This document shows, one piece after another, positions 32,331 to 43,193 of a stretch of DNA of 64,000 bases. Position 1 is the first letter of the stretch; each line of letters begins with the position of its first letter. The position numbers and the translations under genes were made by a program. Source of the stretch: Saccharina japonica (taxonomy: Eukaryota > Sar > Phaeophyceae > Laminariales > Laminariaceae). Under the pieces are notes generated by a model. That model did not search any database, was not told where the DNA came from, and was given only the letters and a program-made list of their open reading frames with translations. The DNA is taken from assembly GCA_008828725.1 (NCBI GenBank), contig MEHQ01002869.1, positions 141,858 through 205,857 on the forward strand, written 5' to 3'.

Positions 32331-32445
32331 TTCCCATCCCATTTATTATCTTCGCCCTTCCTTTCTCTCTCCTTCCTAGTCGTAACTCAGATCCGGGGTC
32401 ACAAAGTAGCCTCTTCTCCCTCCTCCCCCACTACACCAAGTATGT
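32331..32445 (+). repeat. Dispersed repeat S2
   Basis: Core ATTTATTATCTTCGCCCTTC, TAGTCGTAACTCAGATCCGG, GGTCACAAAGTAG and CTCCCCCACTAC. Other copies: 39557-39735 (+), 60795-61015 (-), 62945-63125 (+) and 63385-63590 (-). Confidence 0.8.
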
Positions 32446-32854
32446 ACCCAAGGAATATATATAGAAAGAGAGAAAGCACCACATAAAGCCGTAAAACGCG
32501 CAAGATAACACTACACTCTCTGTGAAAAAATCAGCTTGGGAAATCGTCGGAGATGCGTGTTGTACGGTACAGCAGTATCATATCATTCCCTTGGGATGGT
32601 CTCCGGGTTTGTGATATTTTGATCTTTTGACCGTTCGATCAATAAGATAAGCGAGAAAGTTTCCCGTAAAAAAAATAACTTCAGGCCGAAAGTCAACTTG
32701 CGTTGCCTTCTGTCTTGCTGCTTGCTGCTTGCTTCTTCGGCTTCCCGAAGAGACAGACCAGTGGCGGGTGACTTTTGGCCTTTTCGTACCATCGAGAACT
32801 GCGTAGGGATCGGAATAACATATAACAAAAGAGTATCAATACTATTTCATACTT

Positions 32855-32992
32855 ACGGGGAACCATAGTAAATAGGACCAAACGGTATTATTGCAAGGAC
32901 CATAGTAAATAGCACCTACGTTATACACCAATACCCATATGTTTCCCTATTTTTGCTAACACTTTTTGGTCCTATTCACTATGGCCCTCCGT
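32855..32992. mobile_element. M1 element with duplicated left arm
   Basis: ACCATAGTAAATAGGACCAA and GACCATAGTAAATAGCACCT lie in tandem at the left, with a single right arm TTGGTCCTATTCACTATGGC. An M1 right end also stands alone at 33108-33145; there TAATAG is inserted after TTTACTAT, creating a CTATTAATAG palindrome. Confidence 0.7.
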
Positions 32993-33015
32993 AGTAGTAA
33001 AAATAGGGAAATATG

Positions 33016-33101
33016 TACCACTCTGTACCGAAATGTAAGCACCTTTTGTACGTTAATCGTAGTCAATAAAAAAGGTTCTTATATTTCGGGACAGAGTGGT
33101 A
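33016..33101. mobile_element. M2 short inverted-repeat element
   Basis: The left end TACCACTCTGTACCGAAATG and right end TATTTCGGGACAGAGTGGTA are inverted. The inner arms are AAGCACCTTTTG and AAAAAGGTTCTTA. Confidence 0.8.
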
Positions 33102-33241
33102 GGTTTGTGCCGTAGGTCCTATTTACTATTAATAGGGTCCCTCGGAATAAGTAGATATATATATATATCGACGTGACGATGTATATCACAGCATCACAGC
33201 TGTTATTTTTTAATTTTATAAATATTATCTAATCCAGTAAA

Positions 33242-33426
33242 TGGTCCCTCTATAGCGCCGGTATGTGCCAGCGGGAAAAACCGGCGCTATACGTAGCGGC
33301 AAATACGTAGCGGCAACCGGCGCTACTCCGGATTGAGGAATATATAGGTTTTAGTATGCAAACGGAAAAGTGCGCCAAGCGATTTCACCGGCGCTATAGC
33401 GCGCAACCGGCGCTATAGAGGGACCA
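33242..33426. mobile_element. MITE with perfect 21-bp terminal inverted repeats
   Basis: The left end starts TGGTCCCTCTATAGCGCCGG and the right end is its exact inverse (33406-33426). Further internal copies of GGCGCTA lie near both ends. It is about 185 bp with no coding capacity. The related copy at 10140-10345 is more diverged. Confidence 0.85.
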
Positions 33427-33431
33427 CTACT

Positions 33432-33640
33432 GCTGTTGTATAGGATACCCGGGGTATAAAGCCTGGTTGAGTTGGTCATACTCGGGTATGTATCCGGCGG
33501 GTATCCTCCGTGTCACTATACGTATAGGATACCCCGGGTATAAAGCCTGGTTGTGTTGGTCATATTCGGGTATGTATCCGGCGGGTATCCCCCGTGTCAT
33601 ACTCGAGTATCTACCCCGGTACCCCCCAGGTCGTACCCGG
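33432..33640 (+). repeat. Two-and-a-half tandem units of about 90 bp
   Basis: TAGGATACCCCGGGTATAAA, GCCTGGTTG-GTTGGTCAT and TCGGGTATGTATCCGGCGGG occur twice. A fragment follows. Confidence 0.8.
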
Positions 33641-33852
33641 GTATGTACAGGGATACTCCCCCCAGAGTATATATATAACCCACTAAAACCACCCTTTGCA
33701 TGTGATCATGTACATATATACCTACTTCGAAGTACAACGTACATAGACGTTTAACTTTTTCAAACTTCGATATTTCTTAGACGTTTAACTTTTTCAAGCC
33801 TCGATATTTCTGTCATATGTCTTCCCCTCGCTCCTAACTCACCGTTAACGAG

Positions 33853-34078
33853 ATGTTGTGCAGGGTTTGTGTAATACCCAGCAGGCCCAACCCAGGAAAC
33901 ATGTGCACTTAGTATACCGTTCATATTATACTACGAATACGGCTCCCACCCGGCGGCACGAGCTAGATCATACAGATCACATAGATCATACAGATCATAC
34001 AGATCATACTGATAATACAGACCATACAGATCAGGAATATATCTGCCCTGAAGGATCTAGATCACGAACTGGGAATGG
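33853..34078 (+). repeat. Dispersed repeat D2
   Basis: Contains CCCAACCCAGGAAACATG, GGCTCCCACCCGGC, a short tandem of GATCATACA units, AGGAATATATCTGCCCTG and GATCTAGATCACGAACTGGG. Other copies: 35985-36178 (+) and 38228-38465 and 38755-39010 (both inverted). Confidence 0.8.
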
Positions 34079-34217
34079 ATGAGCCGTCCGGCGTATTTGT
34101 GCAATTTTCCCGATCTGCGTCAAGTTTGCGGTGCAACACAGCACAACAAAGCTCAGCACAGCTCAGCTCAGCGCAGCACACAGCAGACCACACAGCAGTC
34201 GTTTCCCCGCGAATACC

Positions 34218-34300
34218 TACCACTCTGTCCGGAAATATAAGCACTGTTTGTATTAAATACTAATAAATAAAGGGGCCTTATATTTTGGGACAGAGTGGTA
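34218..34300. mobile_element. M2 short inverted-repeat element
   Basis: The left end TACCACTCTGTCCGGAAATA and right end TATTTTGGGACAGAGTGGTA are among the best preserved M2 ends. Confidence 0.85.
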
Positions 34301-34653
34301 TGATATTATATGAATAATTACGGCTCATGTATTATACGGGTAACATATTTCCAAAGCGACATCGCTCAGTGCAGGAGGATTTTGAAAACCCGAACAATTG
34401 GCCCGAACCGTTGTTCTTGAGTCTCTCGCCTGTTCCCCCGGTTCGCCGCCTAGCGATGAACTCGACAAGTCGCGAGAAGAAATCACGAAAATACCTGGCC
34501 CAGCAATCACTGGCCAGCTACATAACCAGCAGCAGCCCTGTCTGTTCGCGTGTTCTACCAGTCTGCCAGCACTGTTCCGTGCTGTGTCTACCTGGTACTC
34601 CCCACTCACGCGATCGACCAAACAATGCTACCTGGTATACGTTACTGCTACTA

Positions 34654-34756
34654 CCGGGGGAGCATAGTAAATAGGACCAAATATTGCTAGAAAAAATCGG
34701 TTATTATATAGGTTTTTGTGTTTAACGTCGGTCCTATTTACTATATGGTCCCCCGC
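34654..34756. mobile_element. M1 short inverted-repeat element
   Basis: The left end GGGGGAGCATAGTAAATAGG and right end CGGTCCTATTTACTATATGG are present. The interior ATAGGTTTTTGTG is shared with the copy at 1-97. Confidence 0.8.
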
Positions 34757-35788
34757 AATATCAAACTGCACTACTGCTATTCATCGAACTGTCAGCCAAA
34801 GAATAGGAAACCAAAACGCATAATTTTCTCTCGACAACACCGAACAACAGCTTGTTCTTGACGAAACGATTTCCGATTCTCTATTTCCCGTGGTCACGTA
34901 CAGACGTTTTCTATGTATATATATTGAGTCCGACCGAATCAGGCTCGCTCTTTTTCTCTGAGTATATACTTTGTCGTGGTATTCATGGTATCCCCGTTTC
35001 CCCTCTATTGTTGAGGTGGCGTGTTTCTGAAACACGCCGAGGCAAGAAATATTTGCTCGCCCGCTTTCCTATAATTCTCTCTGACCAGGAAACCAGAGCG
35101 GCAATACTACAATATCCTCAAAACATCATCTTGTGAGTGACTGAGTGCGTCTCATCTCAACCTGCTTCCGGTAGCAGCGTTAGCCCCATACCGCATAATT
35201 GTACGAGTAATCCAGTACCTAACCTGCCCAGGGTACTGTAGGTAGGAGTACCTCGATAACTTGCAGCCATCTGGTGAGAGTTATCTATAACCGTTCTTTT
35301 CTCCAGGGGCATCGTTCGATTTTTTTTTCGGTGTTACCAATCTCGGACCAAAAACCCAGTACTGTAAGAGATTTCCATATATATCTACACATGGTATATA
35401 TGCATAATATCGCCGTTTCACCCGAAAAAACGACCGGTTTTTATTATTTTCGTTTTTTCGGAAAAATCGGTTCCGAAACTGTTTTTTAGAGGAAACTGAA
35501 GTGTACGGACATGTTTTCAAACTGCAATCCTAAAGAAGGCAAACGGCATTTAGACGACTCACGCACAATGGCTGGTGGGTGGTTGGACTTCGACGAAGCG
35601 GGGCCGCTTCCAGGTCAAACACGCCTGCGAAGGTACTGAAACCTAAAATTCCAGAAATATAAAATTACGTTTGTTACGTGGAACAGATGGCTTGTAACTC
35701 GTAAATGCTACCTTACTTGCTGTAGTACTTCGCCTACGTTGCGGGAACAAACTACTTGGAATCAGAGCACCATAATGTTTTGACTATT

Positions 35789-35897
35789 ACGGGATACCTT
35801 AGTAAATAGGACCTATGCTAAACACAAAAACCTACGAATATATTTCCCAATTTTTACAATAATAACAACATTTGGTCCTATTTACTAGGGTCCTCCG
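35789..35897. mobile_element. M1 short inverted-repeat element
   Basis: The left end is ACGGGATACCTTAGTAAATA and the right end TGGTCCTATTTACTAGGGTC. The interior CACAAAAACCTA is the reverse of the 34654 copy's interior, so this copy is inverted. Confidence 0.8.
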
Positions 35898-35984
35898 AAA
35901 CAGAAAAAAGGGCTACCTGGTACACGCTAACGTCGGACAGACAGATCATGTACAGATAGATCACCTAGATCGCCTAGATCCTAA

Positions 35985-36178
35985 CCTGCCGTTATGATAT
36001 ATTGTGAAGGATCCGTATAGTACAGATCCAACCCAGGAAACATGGCCTAGATCTTGCAGATTACAAGTAGTATATGGCTCCCACCCGGCAACGTGAGCTA
36101 GATCATACAGATCATACAGATCATACCGGTCAGGAATATATCTTCCCTGCAATATCTAGATCATCAAAGTTGGAATCG
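35985..36178 (+). repeat. Dispersed repeat D2
   Basis: Same order of blocks as at 33853: CCAACCCAGGAAACATGG, GGCTCCCACCCGGCAACG, three GATCATACA units, then TCAGGAATATATCTTCCCTG. Confidence 0.8.
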
Positions 36179-36363
36179 ATTGTCTGTCGGCGAGGCAGCT
36201 GTATCATACCCGGGATGTATACGCGAACACGCTCATAACCCCGACAGCCTGTGGGAAAGTTCTGGGAAAAATCTGGGAGTCTGTGTGTATAAAAGACTGA
36301 CTACCAACTGACTACGACTACGGAATACCAGGTAGTTCGTCCATCGAATGAGAGTATGATACC

Positions 36364-37603
36364 AGTATAGTCCATCCGGTTAAATTTTGCCATCTTGTGA
36401 CCTCCACTTTTTCTCGCTCAATTTTGAGAATTGTAAGGCGAAACAAACTTCGCAAGAACCGCGGGGTCGAGAGGAACTCAAATCCGGTCTCAATTTTTAT
36501 TTTGAAAAAATTGGCCATTTTTGGCCATTTTTGAGAAAAATTGGCCACTTTTGGCCACTTTCGAGAAAAAATGGCCCAAATTTGGAAGGGAAAAAAAAAG
36601 CGTACTTTTTGCTCGTGTATACTGCTGTACATTAGGAATAGCACGCGCCTACGCCAATATCGACGATGCTTTCTTTCCCACCTCCTCATAAACCCATACT
36701 GTACTCTTTTGTGTAGTGCATGTATTCAATGGAACAGTATACCACCACCACACCAACGCCACGCCAACAGCAAGCTCAACCATAGCAGCCATCCACCTTC
36801 CCACCACCACCGCGCCAACATCACCACTAACTAATAGCTCCAGCAACGCCTCACAAACTATCTATTCTACATACATAGTGTATTCTACTATTCCGTCTTG
36901 AATGACTTCAACATGTCATCGATGGCGGCAATAGAAGCAATCCGGGCTTCGCGCGCCGCGGCGAGGGCAGCCTGCTCTTTGGCCTTACGCCCAGCCCTCT
37001 TCATTGGCTAGTGTTTGTGTGTGGGTGTGCTCTCCCGCGTGTTTGTCTGTGTTCATGTGTATATATATACATCAGTGTATGTATGTGGGTGTGTGTCGCT
37101 CTGAAACTTTGAGCGGCCATATCTCGCTCAAATAATTTTTTTTTTGCACAAAATAATGAAAATCCCCTAGGTGCAGGTCCAATTCGTCCGAATCCATTGA
37201 GTTTTTCGGGATCGTAGGATCAGTTATTCCACATAAAACGAAATCAATTTCGCCCCCCATATGAGGTTTTCTGGCTTTTTCTCCCCCAAATCTCGTACAA
37301 AATAAAAAGAGTTGACTTCACATGAAGCTGGTCGACGAGATCTGTTCAAAACCGGTGTCAAACAAAAATAGGCACCACACGTTCGTTCATATAAAACCAA
37401 ATAAAACCACGCAAAAAATCCACGGATTTGCGAATATCTCGCCAACAAAATGATAAATAAAAAATTTGATCCTACCAAAAGACGCGCCTGAAACAGAGCT
37501 TTTTAACGGTATATTCCATGGCACCAAGGGGTAATTCTGTCGTCCACAATAAATTATTTATTGTATGGTCAAATGATGGCAAAATTTAACCGGATGGACC
37601 ATA
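36364..37603 (-). mobile_element. DNA transposon remnant, about 1.24 kb, with ~30-bp terminal inverted repeats
   Basis: The left end AGTATAGTCCATCCGGTTAA then ATTTTGCCATC matches the inverse of the right end (GATGGCAAAATTTAACCGG, ATGGACCATACT) with one mismatch. The interior includes LLGGCCATTTTTG-type sub-repeats (36508-36575), an A/T-rich middle and a short coding piece on the minus strand (36888-37004). It is too short to encode a complete transposase, so a deleted derivative is likely; the superfamily was not determined. Confidence 0.7.
36888..37004 (-). CDS. Short Ala/Lys-rich ORF or terminal exon inside the transposon
   Basis: Thirty-eight residues, MKRAGRKAKEQAALAAAREA then RIASIAAIDDMLKSFKTE, with stop TAG. 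The sequence is GC-rich against AT-rich surroundings and predicts one amphipathic helix, which suggests selected coding sequence. It follows CAAACACTAG, a possible acceptor, so it may be the last exon of the element's protein rather than a complete gene. No family is recognised. Confidence 0.4.
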   Translation of the reverse strand: MKRAGRKAKEQAALAAAREARIASIAAIDDMLKSFKTE

Positions 37604-37707
37604 CTATTAATATTAAATGTCAACATTAACTTTGTACGACTATTGTAACTTTTTTTTTCAACTTTTCCGCATAGAGCTGGTACCACAGAGTTTAACATTT
37701 ATTGGCA

Positions 37708-37935
37708 CCGCAGCTGGATTGCTAGCAGGGTAGGTCGTGCCTGTCGTATATGGCATTGCATTGTCTGCTCGTCTGCTCTGCTTACTGCATTGCAACGTAG
37801 TATCTCTGTCTGTGTCGTAGTTTTGTGACCACATAACCGGTACGTCTCTAGGATGAAGAATCGGCACAGACACTGGGTGTGCTGGATGTCGACGGGTAGA
37901 AAGGACGGTTTAATGTGAAGAACACACACACACCT
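37708..37935 (+). repeat. Dispersed repeat D1
   Basis: Nearly identical to 30232-30455 through GCTAGCAGGGTAGGTCGTGC, TGCATTGCAACGTAGTATC, TAGGATGAAGAATCGGCACA. A diverged second piece runs 37990-38130 (CCAAGATGAAGGATCAGGAC). Confidence 0.8.
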
Positions 37936-38227
37936 CATTTGTTTACCTTGATTCAGCTGCGATTATTTTGTTGTTTTGTTTTTCTCTGGCTTACAAGTCT
38001 ATGACCACGACCACGGAACTTGTACCTCTCCAAGATGAAGGATCAGGACTCAGGACGGACTGGTATCTGGGTATATTGATTTCGCTGGGTACATACAAAT
38101 AGAAAGAACGGTTTCATGTGAAAACAACAATAGCAACACTAATATAGCATATTCCCGGTGTTACCGGTAACTTGTTGAACGCTCTTGTACCAGGTACTTG
38201 GTACACTACTATTAATAAGTATATATA

Positions 38228-39010
38228 TATACTATTGCACAACATCGGACATCACTGATCCCCAGTTCATGATCTTAAGTTATGTATTATACATCTTCAA
38301 GGGCAGATAGAATCCTGATCTGTATGATCAAGCTCGTATTGTTGGGTAGGAGCCGCACAATCTGCATGATCTATAGCTGGATTGGATCTGTTATACACAG
38401 ATCTTGCACAACATCTCATGACGGCAGGTTTGGATCTACTGCTATAGATCGTGATTTATTTGTGTGATGAATGAAAATATTGTTTTTTGTAACACTTTTC
38501 AACGAGAGCCCTCGCGCCGTTCTATATATGAACAGGAATATTCTGAAAAATTCCGCCAAACAGTTCCGAGTACTGCTGTTGTTGTACTGGACTTCTCGGC
38601 ATTCCAAGTGCCGGCTTGAATCTGGTGTTGTCCCCCTGCAGGCTGCAGCTGGGCCCCCTGTGAAATCGAGCAGGGTGTGATAGCAGCATGCCCATGCCCA
38701 GCTGCGCCGATCGCATTTTTTTTTTTTTTTACCTCGGCCAGGTCATCGATTACAAACTTCATGATCTAGATCTTACAGGGCAGATATATTCCTGATCTGT
38801 ATGATCTATAGCTCAAGCTGACGGGTGGGAGGTGGGAGACGTATCATCTGCATGATCTAATACATGCTTCCTGTGTTGGATCTGTACTCCACAGATCCTG
38901 CAGGATCTGTACTCCACAGATCCTGCACAACATGAAACAACCGCAGGTTAGGGTTTAGATGATCTACGAGTAGATGATCTAAATCACGGTATATCTGTAG
39001 ATCCAAATCA
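38228..39010 (-). repeat. Two inverted copies of D2
   Basis: Copies at 38228-38465 and 38755-39010 carry GGGCAGATA-ATCCTGATCTG, TATGATC, GGATCTGT and AGATCCTGCACAACAT in the opposite order to the 33853 copy. The second has an internal duplication of GATCTGTACTCCACAGATCC. Confidence 0.75.
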
Positions 39011-39099
39011 CGGTATATCTGTAGATGATCTGTCCAAGGTCTGCATTCTTGACAAAATGATGATGGTATTTGTTTTTTTTATCTTTTTGTTCATATGGA

Positions 39100-39556
39100 G
39101 GCTACTACTATCGTAGAGTCCCAAGAGTCTCAAGTGATGTGGTAGCTTTAACCCGCTACCGAGGGCTGCACTTTTCCTTCTTATATTTAGGGCAAGGAGA
39201 GAGCCCTCCACGTTGGGTTACCAGCGTGGACAAGAGATAGATCGAGTGAGGTTCGGGCGGGCAAACAAGGCCCCTCTCGACTTCAAGAAGGCTCGGTTAC
39301 TAAGCCGAGTTCTCCGGTTCTCGGAAAGATACTCAGATGTGATGACACTTCTGGTGTATCTTCCACGGGTACATGTGCAACGACCATTCTACGAACTTTC
39401 CCCAAAACCTGTCCTCCACAGTACCCCCCTCTTTATGCGCTACAAATCCATCTTGTTAAGGATGAATTGTGACGATCATTCAGAAAGGGAATGATACTTG
39501 ATATGGTGGTGAAGGTACTTGGGTCGTAGTACATAAACCTGTCCTCCACATTCATC
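39100..39556. other. Unrecognised open frame region
   Basis: A plus frame at 39213-39494 encodes 93 residues (KKARLLSRVLRFSERYSDVM and others). It has no family I recognise and no clear splice borders. CCTGTCCTCCACA occurs at 39408 and 39538, hinting at repeat origin. Probably not a gene. Confidence 0.25.
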
Positions 39557-39832
39557 TCAGTTATTATCTTCGCCCTTCTGTTCTCTCCCTCTTTAGTCGT
39601 AACTCAGATCCGGGGTCTATTAGTAGTAGGCTCTCCTCCTCCCTCCCCACTACGGTTCTTGCCTTGCATTTTTATCTCGAGAAGATTTCAGCACTTTCTT
39701 CCCCCGTCGACTCTCGTCGAGTTGTGCCTACCCACGCTATAATGTGTGTGTGTTCTTCACATTAAACCTTCCTTTCTACCCGTCGACATCCAGCACACCC
39801 AGTGTCCGTGCCGATTCTTCATCCTAAAAAGG
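39557..39832. repeat. S2 copy (+) followed by D1 fragment (-)
   Basis: S2 (39557-39735) contains TAGTCGTAACTCAGATCCGG and CTTGCCTTGCATTTTTATC. D1 (39745-39832) reads inverted: CGTCGACATCCAGCACACCC and TGTGCCGATTCTTCATCCTA. Confidence 0.8.
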
Positions 39833-40109
39833 TACCAGTTCTGAGGCGCTCTCGACAGTTTTGGTGTCATTTGAGAACAAAAATATCCGTACGTACGGAG
39901 ACTCGAACCCTCGACCTCAAACTTAGCAGGCTTCGTGGTTACCAGCTAGACCACCGGGGCGAGCGCGTACGTGTATGATGCGAGTATCTCAGCTGCTCAG
40001 CTGTCACATCGACCGGTTCTTCAATGGTCGGTACCAGCTTTGCAAGTCTCGTGACGTGTCACAATAGATGTGAACATGTGAACACCGGGCCCCCCGATCA
40101 AAGATCAAA

Positions 40110-40285
40110 GATGTCTCGGGAGACAGGACTTTCAACCCTTGACAGACAGCAGACTTGCCTTGACATGCCTGTGACTGACACCAAAATACTAGGTTTTTAG
40201 TGTGGAACACTTCGGCCCTACACCCCCTGACAGCGCATGTTTTGCCGTGCTTGGCATGTCTCCCGACGTCTTTGCCCCCGATACG
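40110..40285 (-). repeat. Dispersed repeat, CAAGGCATGCC family
   Basis: Contains CTTGACATGCCTGTGACTGA, CACCAAAATACTAGGTTTTT and GACAGCGCATGTTTTGCCG. Counterparts are at 42735-42905 (+), 58915-58995 and 61035-61095. Confidence 0.7.
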
Positions 40286-40511
40286 TGTGAACAGCGAACA
40301 GGTGTTCGTATATACCTTTGGATACATATATAGCAGTTCCAGCAGGAGCTCAACGTACGCGATACCACGTAGCCCCTTCTAAGATTGCACTGCCGTTTGG
40401 GGGACAACTTACTTGGAATTAGAGTTAATTATACGTTTAAGTAAAGTGCGGCATTAATTGTGGCATTGTTGTGGGGGCAAAACAGTCAAAATTAGAGTAG
40501 GATTCAAGTTT

Positions 40512-40668
40512 CTGTACTGCACTGCAGCGAAGTATCTCTGTGTCGTAGTTTTGTGACCACATAACTGGTGCTCGTATGTACCTCTCTAGGATGAAGAATC
40601 GGCACGGACACTGGGTGTGCGGGGTGTCGACGCGTAGAAAGGAAGGTTTAATGTGAAGAACACACACA
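40512..40668 (+). repeat. Dispersed repeat D1
   Basis: ACTGCAGCGAAGTATCTCTG, CTCTCTAGGATGAAGAATCG, GACACTGGGTGTGCGGGGTG. Confidence 0.75.
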
Positions 40669-41340
40669 AACAGCTCAATGCAGTACTCCCCCGGATTTCT
40701 TTTTCAAGGTGGTTTTGCTGAAAACGTGGAAAATGCAGACGCTGAGCGACGCGCCTGTCTCTGGAAGCGATATTTCCAAAAAGCCACCCCTTTTCGCTGC
40801 TCAAGAAGCCCTGCTTTTGGTGGACATCGGCTCTCAAAACCATATACCACACGGCGTGTTGTTATCGTGCGTGTTACCAGGAGAATATACCTCCTGCTGT
40901 ATATTAAGGGGGGGGAAAAAACTGAAAAAAGAAAAGAAAAAAACTTTTGAGGTCGAAAACTGACTTCCTCCAAACTGATATTTGCAAGCTTGGTGTGATA
41001 ATTGATAATTTGATCACGCGTTCTACCGGGCGTTATGTAGTTTTTTAGAGTCGTCTACAACTTATCACAGGTATGAAAGCAACGAGTATATAGTAAGGGT
41101 GGGGATGTTTTCTTGCTGGTCCTCTCATCCTGCAGCTTTTTTGCCGGGGAGTTACTTTCCTCTCCTTGCCGACATGCCAGTAGCCTTTACCGCACCACTG
41201 AATTATTATCTAGGATAAAGTATGGAAATCGGGGAATATTTTATTATATACCTTTTAGTGTGGTCGACCAATTTTTCAAAAAAAAAAAAACGCCTGATTT
41301 TTTCGAGACAAAGCTCGTAAGGGTCGGGGCGGGGACGGGG
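40669..41340. other. No gene recognised
   Basis: AT-rich sequence. AATCGGGGAATATTTTATTA, GTGTGGTCGACCAATTTTTC and AACGCCTGATTTTTTCGAG (41228-41315) recur diverged at 62295-62390, so part of it is another dispersed repeat that leads into the telomere-like tract. Confidence 0.5.
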
Positions 41341-41371
41341 TTGGGGTTAGGGTTAGGGTTAGGGTTAGGGT
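41341..41371 (+). repeat. Interstitial telomere-like repeat
   Basis: Four consecutive TTAGGG units preceded by degenerate GGGGTTGGGG. The matching repeat at 62400 has GGGGTCGGGGTTGTGGGG instead. Confidence 0.9.
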
Positions 41372-41976
41372 CTAAAGTAGTGTTTTCGGCGTTTTTCTCA
41401 TTATTCGGTCTCATAACACTGGAACCACACGCGGGCCACAACCAAGTCCCCGATTTCTATACTGTATCCTATATAATAATTCAGAATTGCGGTAAAGGCG
41501 ACTCCGACATGCCGTCCAGGGGTGATACTCTAATATATTTACTGCTGTTATTACACTATGATACTCTGTTTACTTCGTATATATTAAAAAAAAAAAAAAA
41601 CAACAGCTGTGAGATCGAGGATTTCGTCGAAACTCATATTTGCGTCGTAGCTGAGTCGTATGATACATAATTTTATCGCGGGTTTTTTATATTTACGAGT
41701 ATACTGGTATGTAGTATATAACAGGTATGCGTGGAGACCGGCCGTGTGACGTGTCACGTGTGACGTGTCACGCTTGCTGGACGAATGGCTGAAAAAAAAC
41801 GAACAGCCCGTCGTAGTAAAATAGTCACGCGTTATACATACGCGTACGTCAGTGTAAATTGTAAAAATCGAATGCATATGTGTATGTGCCGGTATGTATA
41901 CCTGCCACGGGTGTATGCATTATATTATATGTACTTGAAGTATACCGGTGACTGCAACAGGCCGTGTGCGGGATTA

Positions 41977-42132
41977 ACGAAACCCTTTTCAGAGCTGCAA
42001 AACTTATCCCACACTAATTCCAAGTAGTTTGTCCCCGAAAACGTGCGACCGGTTCTTAACCCATTCAGAACTGAAAAACTTATCCCACACTAATCCCAAG
42101 TCCTTTGTCCCCAAAAACGTGCGACCGTTCTT
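41977..42132. mobile_element. Two M3 elements head to tail
   Basis: Each has CAGAGCTG or CAGAACTG, AAACTTATCCCACACTAATT, CCAAGTAGTTTGTCCCC and GTGCGACCGGTTCTT. Confidence 0.75.
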
Positions 42133-42463
42133 GGGGCTTCCAAGGGGAAACTTGTTTGTTTTTTTACGTTTGTTTAAGCGACGCGAATACAGCAGCATCG
42201 GCTACGCATGATTGGGGGGTCGTATAATAGGAGTTGATGTTCCGACCTACCAGGTACACAGCAAGGAACCGCACGTCACGGGCTTGGCATCATCCTACCC
42301 ATACTGCTAGGTGCTCCACACTACGTACTCGTGGACGGTTGATGACTTCAACGTATTTTTTTTTTCGGTCGCATTCTATGGCTCCCAAAAGGCTTCAAAG
42401 GTGTGACATCACATACAGAACGGCCCAAAACACCGCCTAGTTACAGAGTATTAACGTATTATA

Positions 42464-42564
42464 ACGGGGGACCATAGTAAATAGGACCTACGGCAAATAC
42501 AAAAGCCTATATATTTACCTATTTTTACTAACAACTTTTGGTCCTATTTACTATGGTCCTCCGT
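42464..42564. mobile_element. M1 short inverted-repeat element (best copy)
   Basis: The left end ACGGGGGACCATAGTAAATA continues to GGACC. The right end TTGGTCCTATTTACTATGGT then CCTCCGT is its inverse. The length is 101 bp. Confidence 0.85.
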
Positions 42565-42734
42565 AGTAACAGTAGTTGACTTTACGTCGGCTGGCTGGTG
42601 TTTCTGTTACTGCTGTGATAGCGCCGAGTCATGCTCGGACCAGCAGCTTTGCTAAATATGAGCATGTACAGAGAGGACACGAGACACGATGCTATGTATC
42701 CGCGGAGGAACTCTGTGCACCAATTAATCAAATA

Positions 42735-42905
42735 ATGGTGTACCCAAAAACAACAGGAGACATCCCAAGCAAGGCAAAACGTGCAAGGTCAAGGGTGTAT
42801 GTAGGGCCGAGTGTTCTACACTAAAACCTAGTGGTTTGGTGTCAGTCAAGGCACGCAAAGGCAAAGTTTGCTGTCTTGTCAAGGAGCGAAAGTGCCGTTC
42901 GCCTG
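42735..42905 (+). repeat. Dispersed repeat, CAAGGCATGCC family
   Basis: GGAGACATCCCAAGCAAGGC, AAGGGTGTATGTAGGGCCGA, CACTAAAACCTAGTGGTTTG. It pairs with the inverted copy at 40110-40285. Confidence 0.7.
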
Positions 42906-43110
42906 ACATATTCGGGTATACGAGTACCAGACAGCAGTAGCAGCAGCAGCAGCACGACAACTGGAGTACCACTGGTTCAAACAGACCGGTATGCAAGGGA
43001 AGGGCAAAGGAAAGCAGTCGTAGGTCAAAAGGTCAAAATCTTTGGGGTACGATGTAAAGACCTGTATCGTATCTTTATGTCACCCCCTGTCCCTTTTCGC
43101 CATTAAGGGC

Positions 43111-43193
43111 TATCGCTCTGGTCGGAAATGTAACGGCGGTTTCATATTGGTGCTAATGCTTAAACGGACCTTATATTTACGCCCAGAGTGCTA
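43111..43193. mobile_element. M2 short inverted-repeat element (diverged)
   Basis: The ends are TATCGCTCTGGTCGGAAATG and TATATTTACGCCCAGAGTGC. An M3 fragment follows at 43264-43322. Confidence 0.65.

Noticed and set aside
39213-39494. 93-codon plus frame
   Set aside because: Unrecognised, borders a repeat, and has no splice or promoter signals; not strong enough to call a gene.
39885-39965. tRNA-like segment on the minus strand (GGTCTAGCTGGTAACCAC, CTGCTAA loop, GGGTTCGAGTCTC)
   Set aside because: A- and B-box-like motifs are present, but the T stem and acceptor stem do not pair. More likely a tRNA-derived repeat than a working tRNA.
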